Source: Asparagopsis taxiformis
Lineage: Eukaryota > Rhodophyta > Florideophyceae > Bonnemaisoniales > Bonnemaisoniaceae
NCBI GenBank assembly: GCA_030407315.1
Contig: JALQPE010001746.1
Coordinates: 62,001 to 126,000 of the forward strand
Direction of reading: 5' to 3'
Length of the DNA: 64,000 nt
Shown here: positions 34,184 to 44,543 of the stretch, piece after piece
How positions within the stretch are numbered: position 1 is the first letter of the stretch
How the letters are laid out: every line of letters begins with the position of its first letter
The notes under the pieces: generated by a model
What the model was told of the DNA's origin: nothing
What the model saw: only the letters and a program-made list of their open reading frames with translations
Database searches by the model: none
Position numbers and translations under genes: made by a program

Positions 34184-34273
34184 GAGGACGGCTGCGCCCA
34201 TGCTCGGAAAAAGTGCCGGGAGTACCTTAAGGTACTCCCGGCACTTTTTCCGAGCATGGGCGCAGCCGTCCTC
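34184..34273. repeat. 90-bp perfect palindrome
   Basis: 45-bp arms with no spacer, centred at GTACCTT/AAGGTAC between 34228 and 34229; I checked all 45 base pairs by reading. Arms begin GAGGACGGCTGCGCCCATGC. Confidence 0.95.
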
Positions 34274-35640
34274 CGGGAATTCTCAGAGGTTCTGGAGGTT
34301 CTCACGCCAACTCTAGTTCATTTTAGCGAAGTTGAATTTCGGCCGTCAGAATCTCAGTCTTGAGAAAATTGTGGTCAAAATTTTGTGCACTACTGCAGAC
34401 ATACCAGGCAGGGCACCCAGACCAGACCGGGTGAGCACGACGCAGAGTGCTCCCCAACGCCGCCAACAGCCGTCATAATCATCCCTCTGCCATGTTTCTC
34501 GCCTTCACAATTCCTTGCTCACCCTTCTAAAGGGAACAGGGACGAAGCTCCCTGCCGCTCACAGCTGAGGGAGTTTACCACGGATGCTTACAGCAAAGTC
34601 ATCGTTACGATGACTTTGCTGTAAGAAGACGTTTCCATTACAGTGGCGAAGAATTTTTTACCGGGTAAAGAAATCATGGCTACTGTAATGTTTTGTTTCC
34701 TGACAGCAAAGTCATCGTTACGATGACTTTGCTGTAAGAAAACGTTTTCATTACAGTGGCCAGGAATTTTTTACCGGGTAAAGAAATCAGGGCTACTGTA
34801 ATGTTTTGTTTCCTGACAGCAAAGTCATCGTAACGATGACTTTGATGTAAGCATCCGTGGTAAACTGCTCCATCTGTAAGCCGTTGGTCTCAACCCTCGC
34901 TCTCATTTCTGTTGTCCTCCTTCATCATCTCCACCTCCCTTCCTGCTAAGCACCACGTCTCCAGCGTCACTCCACCCGCCCCTTTCTTGCATGAAATAAT
35001 TTTCTACTACTGCCATAGTCTACACATACTACTGTCTCCATACTTCCATACTTCTAGAAGTATGCAGCTGCATGCCTACCCTTCCATCTCTCCCTCCCGT
35101 GCTAGGCTTTGAACATATGGAACTAGAATACTAACTAGATCACTAGAGTACACTACAAATGTAAGTAGCTATGGTTGGTGTGGTACAAAGCCCCCTACCT
35201 TCTTCATGAGTAAACTTTGCTAGCAGAACCTCTATGCTCGATTACGGCAAGGAAAACCCCCCGCATGCTCACGAAAATTTCTACAGAAATTTTCCTGATC
35301 GTACCTTTCCAGCGGTCTTGGATGTACTCCAGACCTGGATATCCAAGACCGTAGAACAGCTGTTCTAGCTCTTTTCAGAGAGATCAGATTTCGGCCGTCC
35401 GAGTCTCTGCCGTGAGAATATGGTGGCCGAAATTTTGTGCACTCTTGCCACCATGCCAGGTAGTGAAGCCAGCTAAAACCCGGTTGAGCATGACGCAGGG
35501 TGCCTCCCAGAGCCGTCACAAACCGTCCAAACCATTCGCTCGCGATGTTCTCGATTTCACACTTCCCTTCCTATCCTTCCAAAGGTGGGAGAGGGACTAA
35601 ACTCCCAACCGCTTACAGGAAAAGCCGTTTACCAGAGATG

Positions 35641-35679
35641 CTTACAGAAAAGTCATCGTTACGATGACTTTTCTGTAAG
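35641..35679. repeat. 39-bp hairpin with paired arm substitutions (unit 3)
   Basis: The arms read TTACAGAAAAGTCATCG and CGATGACTTTTCTGTAA. Relative to all other copies (TTACAGCAAAG), both arms carry the complementary change C to A and G to T, so pairing is kept. Confidence 0.9.
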
Positions 35680-36065
35680 GAAAGGTTTCCATTACAGTAG
35701 CCGGAGAATTTTTTTACCGGGTAAAAAATCCTGACTGCTGTCATGTTCTGTTTGCTTACAGCAAAGTCATCGTTACGATCACTTTGCTGTAAGGAAACGT
35801 TTCCATTACAGTGGCCAAAGAATTTTTACCGGGTAAAAACATCATCAAGAATTTTTTCTCCGGGTAAAATTCGTGGCTGCTGTAATGGTTTGTTTCCTCA
35901 CGGCAAAGTCATCGTTACAATGACTTTGCTTTCAGTCCTCCGTCGAAACTGCCCCATCTGTAGGCGTTCGTCATTTTCCCAATGTTGCAGACCAATTACC
36001 CTCATCACCTTCTTCTGTTATTCCAGTAGCGCCCGCCATCGTTTCGTCTCTAGCTCAGAAGAAAC

Positions 36066-37497
36066 TCAGTATTGTATATCTCCTGTCATATAATAATTCA
36101 CTCTTGAGCTGGAAGGAACGCATAAAGGCAACTTCGCAGATAATTTTTTGGTAAATTTTCCGTCTGAAAGAGAGTTTTCTTGTTCATCAGTGAAAAGAAG
36201 TGCCTCTTCTCCAGTCGTTCGTTTCCTTGCATTGAATATACTATTCTTTTCCCGGGGAGGCTCAGTCCAATTGTTTTTATCAGGCGTATCGGGTTCAGAA
36301 AACTTCGGGCTATCTTCTTCGCTTCTTATCCAGCCTGGACTCACTTTCATCGCTTCAACCAGAACTCCCGCTTCTTCCCGATTCCTCCTTGTCCTCTTCG
36401 GCATCTTTGTCTCCTTCCTTGTCCGGGATAGTGCTGTTAGTTTCTGGCGACCTGATTCGAATTTTCAGTATCACAGAGCGGTTCTGCGCATCTTGAGGTT
36501 GTTCTCCAGCCGTTTCTAGGTCCATGCGACTACTATTGTCCAAGTTGATTTCCAGACTTCGCTTCTATGTTTCCTTTCCTGAGGACGATCTTCTCTGACA
36601 ATCCTTCCCGGAGAGTTATCCCTAGCACGACGTTCCCGCTCTGTCCTCAAAGCAGAAAGACGTTCCTATTCTTTTTCGAGCACAGCAAGACGTTTAGCAG
36701 GACCTTTCTGTTCTCCGACTTTTGCTACAGCAAGACGGTCTTCTGCTCCTTTTGAGGTGTTTAAAGGTGCACCTCTAGAGGAATGCCTCTTATACTGCTT
36801 TGGAACCAACAGGAATCACCTCTTCAGTCACGACAATTGGAGTGATTTCCTGTTCTTGCTCCACGACATCAGAAACTCCCTGTTCTGCTTGGGCTTTGGC
36901 AGATAATCTCTCTTCTGCTTGAGAAAAATCAGGAGTTTCCACTTTTTCCTTCTTTATAGAATTATTTCCCTGTTCTACTTATGCCACAGCATTTTCTTCC
37001 TCTTCTGCTTTTTTCACCAACAGAAAGTGCTTGTTCTATTTCTCCGGGGGTCATACGACTCCGTTCTCTTTCCTCTTCGACCTTGGTAAACTACATTGCC
37101 TTTGTCCCCGTAGCATATTCCAGTTTGTCATAAAAACTGTTTGGAAACATCCCGTTCTTGGTTCTCAGACTTCTTCTGTCTATCACGTCTTCATGTAAGT
37201 CTACAAGGACGAAAAATGTGCTTTCCAATGCGATGATCAGTATCCCTGTCCTCTTTCGAGTTTTCTGCTCTCAAACCCGTTCGCACGAATTGCTCCATCA
37301 CTAGTGCTGCAGCTGCAGACTTCTTCAACCACTTGCGAACGACCTCTGACATTCAATTTGTAAGGATCAACTTGCACCTCAGACGAACTATACTGAGCAA
37401 TATTGATGCTTGTCTCACTCGCTAAAGGAGAATTAATCTTTTCCGCTACTTCTTCGCCACTACATTCAACCGTTGCGAAACCTTTCCCGGCTTTCAT
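36066..37497 (-). pseudogene. Degraded charged, probable coiled-coil protein frame
   Basis: The minus strand reads in several consecutive frames as Glu/Lys/Arg/Gln-rich protein: 37497-37237 (from MKAGKGF to SRKLERGQGY), SQAEERLSAKAQAEQGV near 36,900, AEDRLAVAKVGEQKG then RLAVLEKE and ERLSALRTERERR near 36,610-36,740 with an in-frame TAG between, and 36404-36066 (PKRTRRNREEAG...). Repeated AEQ/AEDRL-like words suggest a heptad-type repeat. Stops and frameshifts make it non-functional. It may be the decayed second gene of the CACTA element or a captured host gene (inference). Confidence 0.45.
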
Positions 37498-39111
37498 TCG
37501 ATCTAATGAACTCGTTCACCACAACGCTTTGTCCTATGCTCATTATCTCATTACTTTATGCAGAATGATTGTTATTCCATCCGGGCTTACCTTACTCAAC
37601 ATCGTTTTGCTATGTTGTATCGCATTCCCTAAACACAAACCCGGCCAAGATGTATCCATTTCCGTTTATTACGCAGTGATGCTCTAAGAACTAATACTGA
37701 ATATGATTTTCTCATGCACGTAGTTCCTACTCGTATACTCTACCATATTCTCGGCCCTATTCACAAGGTGAAAACAAGATCTCTCGTTAAATCATACTCC
37801 GTGTGATATCTTAAATTGGCATAAATTTATATATTGCAATGCAGATTCACTGCTCGCTTGCAACATGAAAATTATAAAAATTCTTCGACACTGCTGTCTC
37901 CTAACCGCCACCATCCACGTGGCCCGCTTAGCCTGCCTGCCAAGTGTTCTCAAAGCATGCAATGACGTCATCCATATATACCATCCACATCATCACTGGA
38001 AGCGCGGACTCCTCGTCCAGGAAAGTGCGCCATTTTTCTTACTCTTCACCTCCCCCTTTCCTGTTGGCCTCATATGCTAGTGTTTTTCCTATATTTCTGT
38101 AGTGATGACGTCATTCTAGACAATAAAAGGCGGTCGATCATGTGCGCCTCTTCTGCCAGATCATGTGCTTCCAAGCATAATTCGCACCCTAGGCATCGTT
38201 TTACTGGGCCTCCCATCCCACCGCTCTGTTTCGAAATTATCCCTCTATTGTTCTCCTACACGTCTTTTCCGCCCGTAGAGTACTACTTAAACGACAGATT
38301 CTGGAAATCCCTGTTTCCATCTCCATATCCATCGGAAAACAAAGGATCAATAATTACGCTCTGGAAGCGACCGCTTCCAGAGCGTAATTATTGATCCTTT
38401 GTTTTATACCGGTATAGATGGTACGTCTCCACATTTCACGCCACTAACCCAGTATTCTATTCGTTTTCTCAGGTTTCCAGTCGGTGAGTTTTCCACTTCT
38501 CCTTTCATTTATCTTCCTCTCTTACCACTTCTCCAATACTTTTCTTATCTCCTCTGCCCGTGAGTACCTATCTCAACTTGGAATGCAATGGTATTCGTTA
38601 AGGTACGTTAGTCTCCTGGTAACCATCAGTTTCCCTCTCCAATTCAACGTCACTAACTTGTTTCCTTTCTCTACATCATTTTTTCTTCTTCTCTTCATTT
38701 CCTAGCTTATTCATGCAGCTCAATCAGTTGATAGATTTCTAGACTTTTCTAGTAGTTTTAGTTTTACTCGTCGGAATAGTGTTAGTTGTAGTAGCATTTT
38801 TACATAGAGATTGTTTATTCTCAATGTAGCCTGCGCAAATAAAAAATCCAGAGTGAAGCTTCCCATATCGCACCCTCTTAGATTGCTACCTATCCTACCG
38901 CGTATACCTCTCGCTAGCTCATAGTCATTACGAAATAAAAATTCCTAGCCGTACTATTCTGTCCATTCCCATATGAATACCGTCCATGCCCCATCCTCAT
39001 AGCGCTAGAACTGCCTTCCTCTACCCCAGAAAGATGCCCACGACAGCGTGACGCTCCATCTCATCCACCACTCCCAGACACCGAATTTTACTATATCAGG
39101 ACACTACTTTT
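37498..39111. other. CACTA interior, no gene recognised
   Basis: Pyrimidine-rich, short frames only. Contains the palindrome at 38336-38405. Confidence 0.4.
38336..38405. repeat. 70-bp palindrome
   Basis: Two 34-bp perfect arms (AAAACAAAGGATCAATAATT... ) around AC at 38370-38371. Confidence 0.93.
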
Positions 39112-39391
39112 ACTGTCTCCAGGTGCTGCCCAGGGCAGCACGAAATACTGTCTCCAGGTGCTGCCCAGAGCAGCACGAAATACTGTCTACAGGTGCTGCC
39201 CAGGGCAGCACGAAATACTGTCTACAGGTACTGCCCAGGGCAGCACAAAGTACTGTCTACAGGTACTGCCCAGGACAATGAAAATCACTGTCTCCAGGTA
39301 CTGCCCAGGACAGTGAAAATCACTGTCTCCAGGTACTGCCCAGGACAGTGAAAATCACTGTCTCCAGGTACTACCCAGGACAGTGCACCGT
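39112..39391. repeat. 35-bp direct tandem repeat (8 copies)
   Basis: ACTGTCTCCAGGTACTGCCC with a variable end recurs at 39112, 39147, 39182, 39217, 39252, 39287, 39322 and 39357. There are no unique spacers, so it is not a CRISPR. It grades into the subterminal hairpin words. Confidence 0.92.
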
Positions 39392-39730
39392 GTTGGTCCC
39401 ATCTATTGTCCCAGGCAGCGTATTTCACTATCCGGCCATGTTGCCTTGGCCAATACAAAACACTATCCGCCAACACTGCCCAGTACAGTAAATTACATCA
39501 TATCCAACTATTGAATAAATCATTAATTTTTACTGTCTCCATTCACTGCCTCAGACAGTACTGTGAGACAGTGTTTTTTACTGTCTGCAGACAGTGTTCC
39601 GTACTGTCTGCCAGACAGTGCAAATCACTGTCTCCAAGTGTGGCATTAATTTTCATTTGCCGCATAGTGATTTTTACTGTCTCAGACAGTAAAAATCACT
39701 GTCTCGCAGTACTGTCTGAGGCCCCCTTTT
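39392..39730. repeat. Right subterminal hairpin repeats
   Basis: Multiple ACTGTCT / AGACAGT words in both orientations, including CAGACAGTAAAAATCACTGTC; same vocabulary as 25,112-25,440. Confidence 0.85.
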
Positions 39731-39743
39731 CAACACCGTAGTG
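39731..39743 (-). repeat. Right terminal inverted repeat of the CACTA element
   Basis: CAACACCGTAGTG, the exact reverse complement of 25085-25097. Confidence 0.8.
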
Positions 39744-39798
39744 TTTCGTGTCTATGATTGGCGCAATATACTGTCTGAAAATTTCCCTTATTTGATCT

Positions 39799-42700
39799 TT
39801 GATCTCTCCCCTCCACGTGATTACTGAGAACCACTGCTTCCCAAGGTACGGGGTACAAAGCTATCCATCCTTTGACCGAAGATCTTTTGAATTTCTGATA
39901 CAGAACTGTTGTACTGCTGACCCGGTGTTGAAATTGTCCGCTCTCCGCAATGCATTGACTACAGGATATCTAAACTCTATTAAGTACAAAGATACTATGC
40001 TAGCAAATAAACTGATCATCGGAACAGCTCCTGATCGACCTCTTTCTGAAACCAGTCTTCCACATACTGCTCCTTACCGCTGCTGCAGAGAACTAACTCG
40101 TCGATCCAAGATAAGCTACCGTCTTTCTTAGTTATGGGCTCCAGTGCAGCCGCGTCAAGCATTCCACTGCGTCCACGATTTTCGTGGGACATTCACTCGG
40201 TTCCGTGGACCGATGGAAAAGGTGATCAGGAACAGTATGCACATTCGGTTAATCTCTTGTGCTCCTTTCATGACAAGCTACCTGGCGAAAACTCAAGCAA
40301 GATACCGAAGAATCTCAGAGGAATTATGCTATTCTCTCAGTTATACGGTCGAGCACTAGATCTATGCAAATCAATCGATAGTGATACTATCGAAAGTGAA
40401 GCCGGAGTTGATGCTATTGTCAGAGCGATCCACAAGCGCGATGCACTCGCAGTGATAAGCGACTTGTACAATGATTTTGTTTCCCTTCTGAATACAAAAC
40501 GCAATGCTAGTGAACCGTTAAAAGTTTTGAGTCCAGGTTTGAAGCTCAAGTTGCACTGTTCAACTCTCACTCAGACATTTCCAAGTTGCCAGAAGCGCTT
40601 GTCACTCTAATGCTACTGGCTAATTCCAATTTAGATGGAAATCAGCGCATATCTGTACTTGCAGCTAGTTCCCCTCGTGAAGAAGATTCGATTTTACATC
40701 TAATACTGGTGATTGCCTACAAGCATTTTCATACTCTTCTGTTGCTTCCGTTGTTCGCCAATGCGATCGATCTAACATGTCTCCAGTAGAAAATAATCCG
40801 ATTCTAGCATTTTCGTCTCGCTTCAAGAATAATGCACCTCGCTCCCAACGCACGTTAACACCTGAACAGCTTGCTGATCTAAAGTCTAAGATTATCTGTC
40901 GCCACTGCAAGCAAAAACGACTTTGGGCCTCAGATCATAAAAGAAATGGCTCCTATCGAAACCCAATTGCATCCAACAATTCAAACGATGCGTCTAAATG
41001 CCCAAATAAGCCCAGCTCTGTCACGTTTCATATGGCTCACCTACCTACATCTGATGTACTGGATTCATCTGCTCCAGATATCAATTTCATTGGTCCACCC
41101 CCAGACGATGGAGCGTCGTACAGTGGTATTAGTCAGGATGATTTCATGAAGATACAACCTCTTATACTCCCTGAGTGGGATGGCACGATCGATCCGTTAC
41201 CTGATTCTATTGTTGGCCGTCGATATTGTCAATATGGTTCTGGTCTCCACTCTAGCGATACACGAAAGATAATTAGTTCTATAATGTTATCTGCTACCTC
41301 TTCTAATGGTATACCTATACAAATCAAACATCTAATCATAGATGGATCGCCACAATGGATCATTGGACGTAATGTTACAAGTCGTTGCAATATACGACAC
41401 ATGGGTGTTAACAGACTACAGCTACCTGTCACAAAGCCTGATAAGAGTGACTACATAACCCTCATTGATCATGATCTACACTGCTTTATTCCTTATGATA
41501 CATTCTTAAAAAAGTCATCGATCAAACCCCAAGACTAACAGTACATTGTTCTGTGCTACTGCTCAGTTTCCCAGAAATCATAGATCCTCACACATTTCGG
41601 ATTGGCCGCAGAGGAAAGCTATCATTGAAAAAGTACACACCCACGTCTCTGGACACTCGAACTACACAGATATCAAGATGCTACTTGAACGAAATCGACT
41701 GTGGAATTATGATGTACACAAGTAGTTATCAAGACTGCTGGAAACATGTCCAAGATTTACAAAGACTGCTGCACCGAAAGCAGCTCGCAAGGTTTCTCTA
41801 AGCTCAATGTCACGTGAGTTTAATAATGTGGTGTGCATCGATCATATGTTTCTAGATGAGCATATTGTACTCCATGTAATGGACTCTATGTCTAGATACT
41901 CGACTGGTACTGTAGTACCAGATACATCTTTGGATAATGCTATTATTTCATTCGATTCCTGCTGGGTGACTAGCTTCCGGACCCCTTCCAAGGTTGTATT
42001 CGACCCGGCTTTATAAAATGAGAAGTTTCAATCTTATCTTCGGTCAAAAGCAATATATATTGGTCCGCTACCGCCGAGGCGCCACAACAAGAATGAGTTA
42101 GAATCCAAGCATCTTATCATACGTGACATATATCTCCGCCGGAGGAATGATAATCCTGCTGCTCCTCCTCCACTCATTATAAACCAAGCGCTGCGAATCT
42201 CAAATGACCTTTATGGAAATCATCTGACATCAGCACACGAGTTAGCAAAATGCTATACACGTCCAGTTGTTCCCGTATGTGCGCCGATCGCGATATCTAA
42301 AGAAAGTTTAGATTCTTAGCATCTGATACATGCTAAACGTAAGCTATCACCCATGTTACATTCTAAGTCAACTACGGATGAACTTCTATCTGTTGTTGAT
42401 TTGGTTGAAGTTTACGTCAAGGATTCTAATGCGAAGCGCGGTGTGTGGTCAGCACCCAAACCTTTCTTAGGTTATGGTCATTCTAGTCGCACCATAAGGG
42501 TTCCCGGAAATAACGGTCGTGCAATTGATGCGTCAATTGAAGATGTTAGACCTGAAATTCCGGATAATATATTGGCGTGCGCTGTACAACAGTACCTTGA
42601 TACTCTGGATAGATATCTAGAAGACTCAATAGACATTGCCTTCCCCAGTCAAAAAAGTGTCAGCATGCCTATCCCTAGAGACGGTATCGACGCTAACTTC

Positions 42701-42979
42701 AAATTGGATACAGGCATTACCTCAAATGGTGCCTCTATGTCCTCCTGTACTCCAATTAGACTATCCAAAAATGATATATCAGTAGTCGATGTTCCCCCCG
42801 ATGATAGTGATACGCTGCAAACTGATTATATTGCACCTAGTATTGGAGACTCTATAGAAGTTTATTGGCCCCTTGAAGATAAGTACTATACAGGTACTAT
42901 AGAAGAACATTTTGCTATTGATGGTACATTTAAGATCAATTATGATGGAAAAGATGAGCCTCTCCATCTACAGGACTAG
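39799..42979 (+). pseudogene. Broken retroelement: gag, protease, integrase with Tudor-like C-terminus
   Basis: Gag-like text occupies 39,799-41,000 in three frames (LCKSIDSDTI..., LVTLMLLANSNLDGNQRISV, NNPILAFSSRF) with a Cys/His knuckle starting CRHCKQKRLWASDH. Protease: PPDDGASYSGIS near 41,100 and LIIDGSPQWIIGRNV near 41,330. Integrase-like text: CIDHMFLDEHIVLHVMDSMSRYSTG near 41,830-41,905 and PPRRHNKNELESKH near 42,075. The frame 42353-42979 ends in IEVYWPLEDKYYTGTIEE followed by a YDGKDEP block, which resembles a Tudor/Agenet chromatin reader. Several stops and frameshifts (for example after 40,610 and at 41,538, 42,015, 42,317). No RT or LTR was found; the element is truncated at the right, where Tc1/mariner sequence begins. 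Confidence 0.65.
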
Positions 42980-42982
42980 AAA

Positions 42983-43393
42983 TGGAGATACAAGAAGGAC
43001 TTCGATACTGCAATTCACACCAATCAAGTCTTTTGGGACTATTTCATACCGTTAGTAGAAATTGAGCATCCGGAAAAGTGGATTTTGCAACAAGACGGAG
43101 CCCCCATTCATCGGTCAAGAGAGATGATGGAGTAGTTCAATCTAAATAAAATAGAGGCACTAGAATGGCCTGCGAAGAGCCCGGACTTGAATCCCATCGA
43201 GAACCTTTGAGGTGTGTTGGCGAGGAGAGTGTACCAGAATTGCCGGCAATTTAATGATTTCAAAGAGCTGAAGGAGTGTGTCATGGAAGACTGTTTTGAA
43301 ATCGAGCAGAGACTGCTCGATTCATTGATTCGTTCAATGCCGAAGCGGATAGGGGAATTGCGGAAGGTTCGAGGAAAGGCAACAAAGTACTGA
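42983..43393 (+). pseudogene. Tc1/mariner transposase C-terminal remnant
   Basis: The frame reads EHPEKWILQQDGAPIHRS (second catalytic Asp), then WPAKSPDLNPIENL (third Asp and its helix), RRVYQNCRQF, and LIRSMPKRIGELRKVRGKATKY, the classic Tc1 DDE C-terminal half. Two Trp codons have become stops: TAG at 43133 (after REMME) and TGA at 43208 (after IENL). The N-terminal DNA-binding half is absent. Confidence 0.88.
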
Positions 43394-43605
43394 AGATTGA
43401 TTGAATGTACCTGTGCACACTTGAACCGATAGAAATTCCCACGTGTGTTTATAATTATTACCCCCCTTCAATACCTTCTTTACACCTTTCGTCCACTCTG
43501 CGTCCATATCATCTAAAGAAATTCTGTCCCCCCCCCTTCTTGCTTCCATATTGGATGCCTTCTGCGGCGACAGAATTTGAAGCACAGGTCGCAATGCTAC
43601 CCAGT

Positions 43606-43631
43606 GCTTTATAATTGTTATCCGCACTGTA
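43606..43631. repeat. Tc1-like terminus, copy 1
   Basis: GCTTTATAATTGTTATCCGCACTG followed by TA resembles the Tc1-group end (CAGTGCGGATAACAATTATAA in reverse). See also 43811-43842. Confidence 0.5.
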
Positions 43632-43810
43632 GAGGCTTGAAATGGAACCCTAACGGAAGTAGAAGGAACGAATTATGGAAAAATCTTGTCGTCGCTAAAA
43701 TAAAAAAGATATGAAGGTGAAGGAAGCTTTACATAAACTGGACCCGCACGCAAACCGGCGCACACGCGAAAACAAAGTCTGAAAGGCACTTCGCAGTGCA
43801 GTGCAAAAGT

Positions 43811-43842
43811 TCAGGGGTGTCTTATAATTATTGTCCGCACTG
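43811..43842. repeat. Tc1-like terminus, copy 2
   Basis: Ends CTTATAATTATTGTCCGCACTG followed by TA, the expected outer end of a Tc1-group inverted repeat next to its TA target. The matching opposite end was not found, so two nested or deleted copies are likely. Confidence 0.55.
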
Positions 43843-44381
43843 TATGTACTGTAAGTAGTGGTGTAAAGTGCATGCTATTCGTCAATAAGAGGCCCTGCAT
43901 CACTATAAGACAATTTTGAGAGGACAAATGTCCTAATGCAGTTTGTTGCATAAGTGACACGCTAGCCACGCACACTTGAAGAGACATGAGGGTCTTGAAG
44001 GTGTTATGAGATGGAAGAGCAGAGGCGAGTCTCGGTTTTCGAGCTATTGAGATGGGCAAGGATGCTGGATGTGTGATTTACACAAGTAGTTCTTTATTTC
44101 AATATCGTTACTGTCTCGATGTATACATCTTCTTTTCCCATTACGTTGCGACTTTCTGCTTTCAGAGTAAAAGAGTTCGAGTGATCACGACAATGTATCC
44201 TTGCAATAAGTTAAGAAAATATGCGTTTGCTCCTCCAGTATTAGCATGACCATCACTTTGAGTGAACATGCCGAGATGGTTGGGTCTCCTTTTCTGTGGA
44301 ACGAATTCAGTAAAGGTCGCGTTGGCATCGATGAGGCACGGAAGGCCCTTAGTGAGTCAACAAAGGTGACAATACAAATCA
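43843..44381. other. No supported gene
   Basis: Short overlapping frames only; the 44185-44826 minus frame is out of frame with the conserved small protein at 44382-44543. Confidence 0.4.
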
Positions 44382-44543
44382 TCACGACTGAACAGCAGCC
44401 TTTTCGAAGATCTCCGGGAGCATGAAGGTGGATATACCATCGCGATAACGCGTTGGTGTTTCTTTGGAAGGACGGGAAACTGATTGTTTCTGCTTGGCGT
44501 GGAATCGTGAACGACTGAGAGAAATGCGTAATTGCAGTTTCAT
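44382..44543 (-). CDS. Small basic protein with YRDGISTFMLP motif (family member 3)
   Basis: A 53-aa frame beginning MKLQLRISLSRSRFHAKQK and containing RYRDGISTFMLPEIFEKA at residues 33-50, ending VQS. It is the shortest member and shows that the basic N-terminus plus motif is the minimal unit; there is virtually no tail. TAATATA on the plus strand at 44629 gives a TATATTA box 86 bp upstream. Function unknown. Confidence 0.75.
   Translation of the reverse strand: MKLQLRISLSRSRFHAKQKQSVSRPSKETPTRYRDGISTFMLPEIFEKAAVQS

Larger units (their letters stand above)
32816..35960. repeat. Three diverged ~1.0-kb tandem repeats
   Basis: Each unit opens with a CTCTC-TCATTTCT-GTCCTCCTTCATC-like block (about 32,816, 33,833 and 34,900), contains a unit-specific palindrome, then a conserved block reading GAGGT-CT-GAGGTGTTC ... 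CAGAATCTC-GTC-TGAGAAAAT, and ends in one or more copies of the hairpin with arm TTACAGCAAAGTCATCG plus a linker with TTTTTTACCGGGTAAA. No coding capacity recognised. Confidence 0.75.
25085..39743. mobile_element. CACTA-type (EnSpm-like) DNA transposon, ~14.66 kb, with captured gene fragments
   Basis: Both ends carry the inverted 13-mer CACTACGGTGTTG (25085-25097, and its complement at 39731-39743). Directly inside both termini lie many copies of short palindromes of the form GACAGTAAA-TTTACTGTC, in direct and inverted orientation, as expected of CACTA subterminal regions. The flanking triplets are ATT and TTT, so the 3-bp target duplication expected for this class is only 2/3 matched. No transposase was recognised, so this is probably non-autonomous. 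The interior contains broken kinase and DUF676 esterase pieces, a duplicated segment of unknown origin, three ~1-kb tandem repeats with hairpins, and a degraded charged coiled-coil frame. Assignment rests on termini and subterminal structure. Confidence 0.75.

Noticed and set aside
39112..39391. Regular 35-bp repeats suggesting a CRISPR
   Set aside because: Repeats are directly abutting with no unique spacers, lie inside a eukaryotic transposon terminus, and no cas gene is present.
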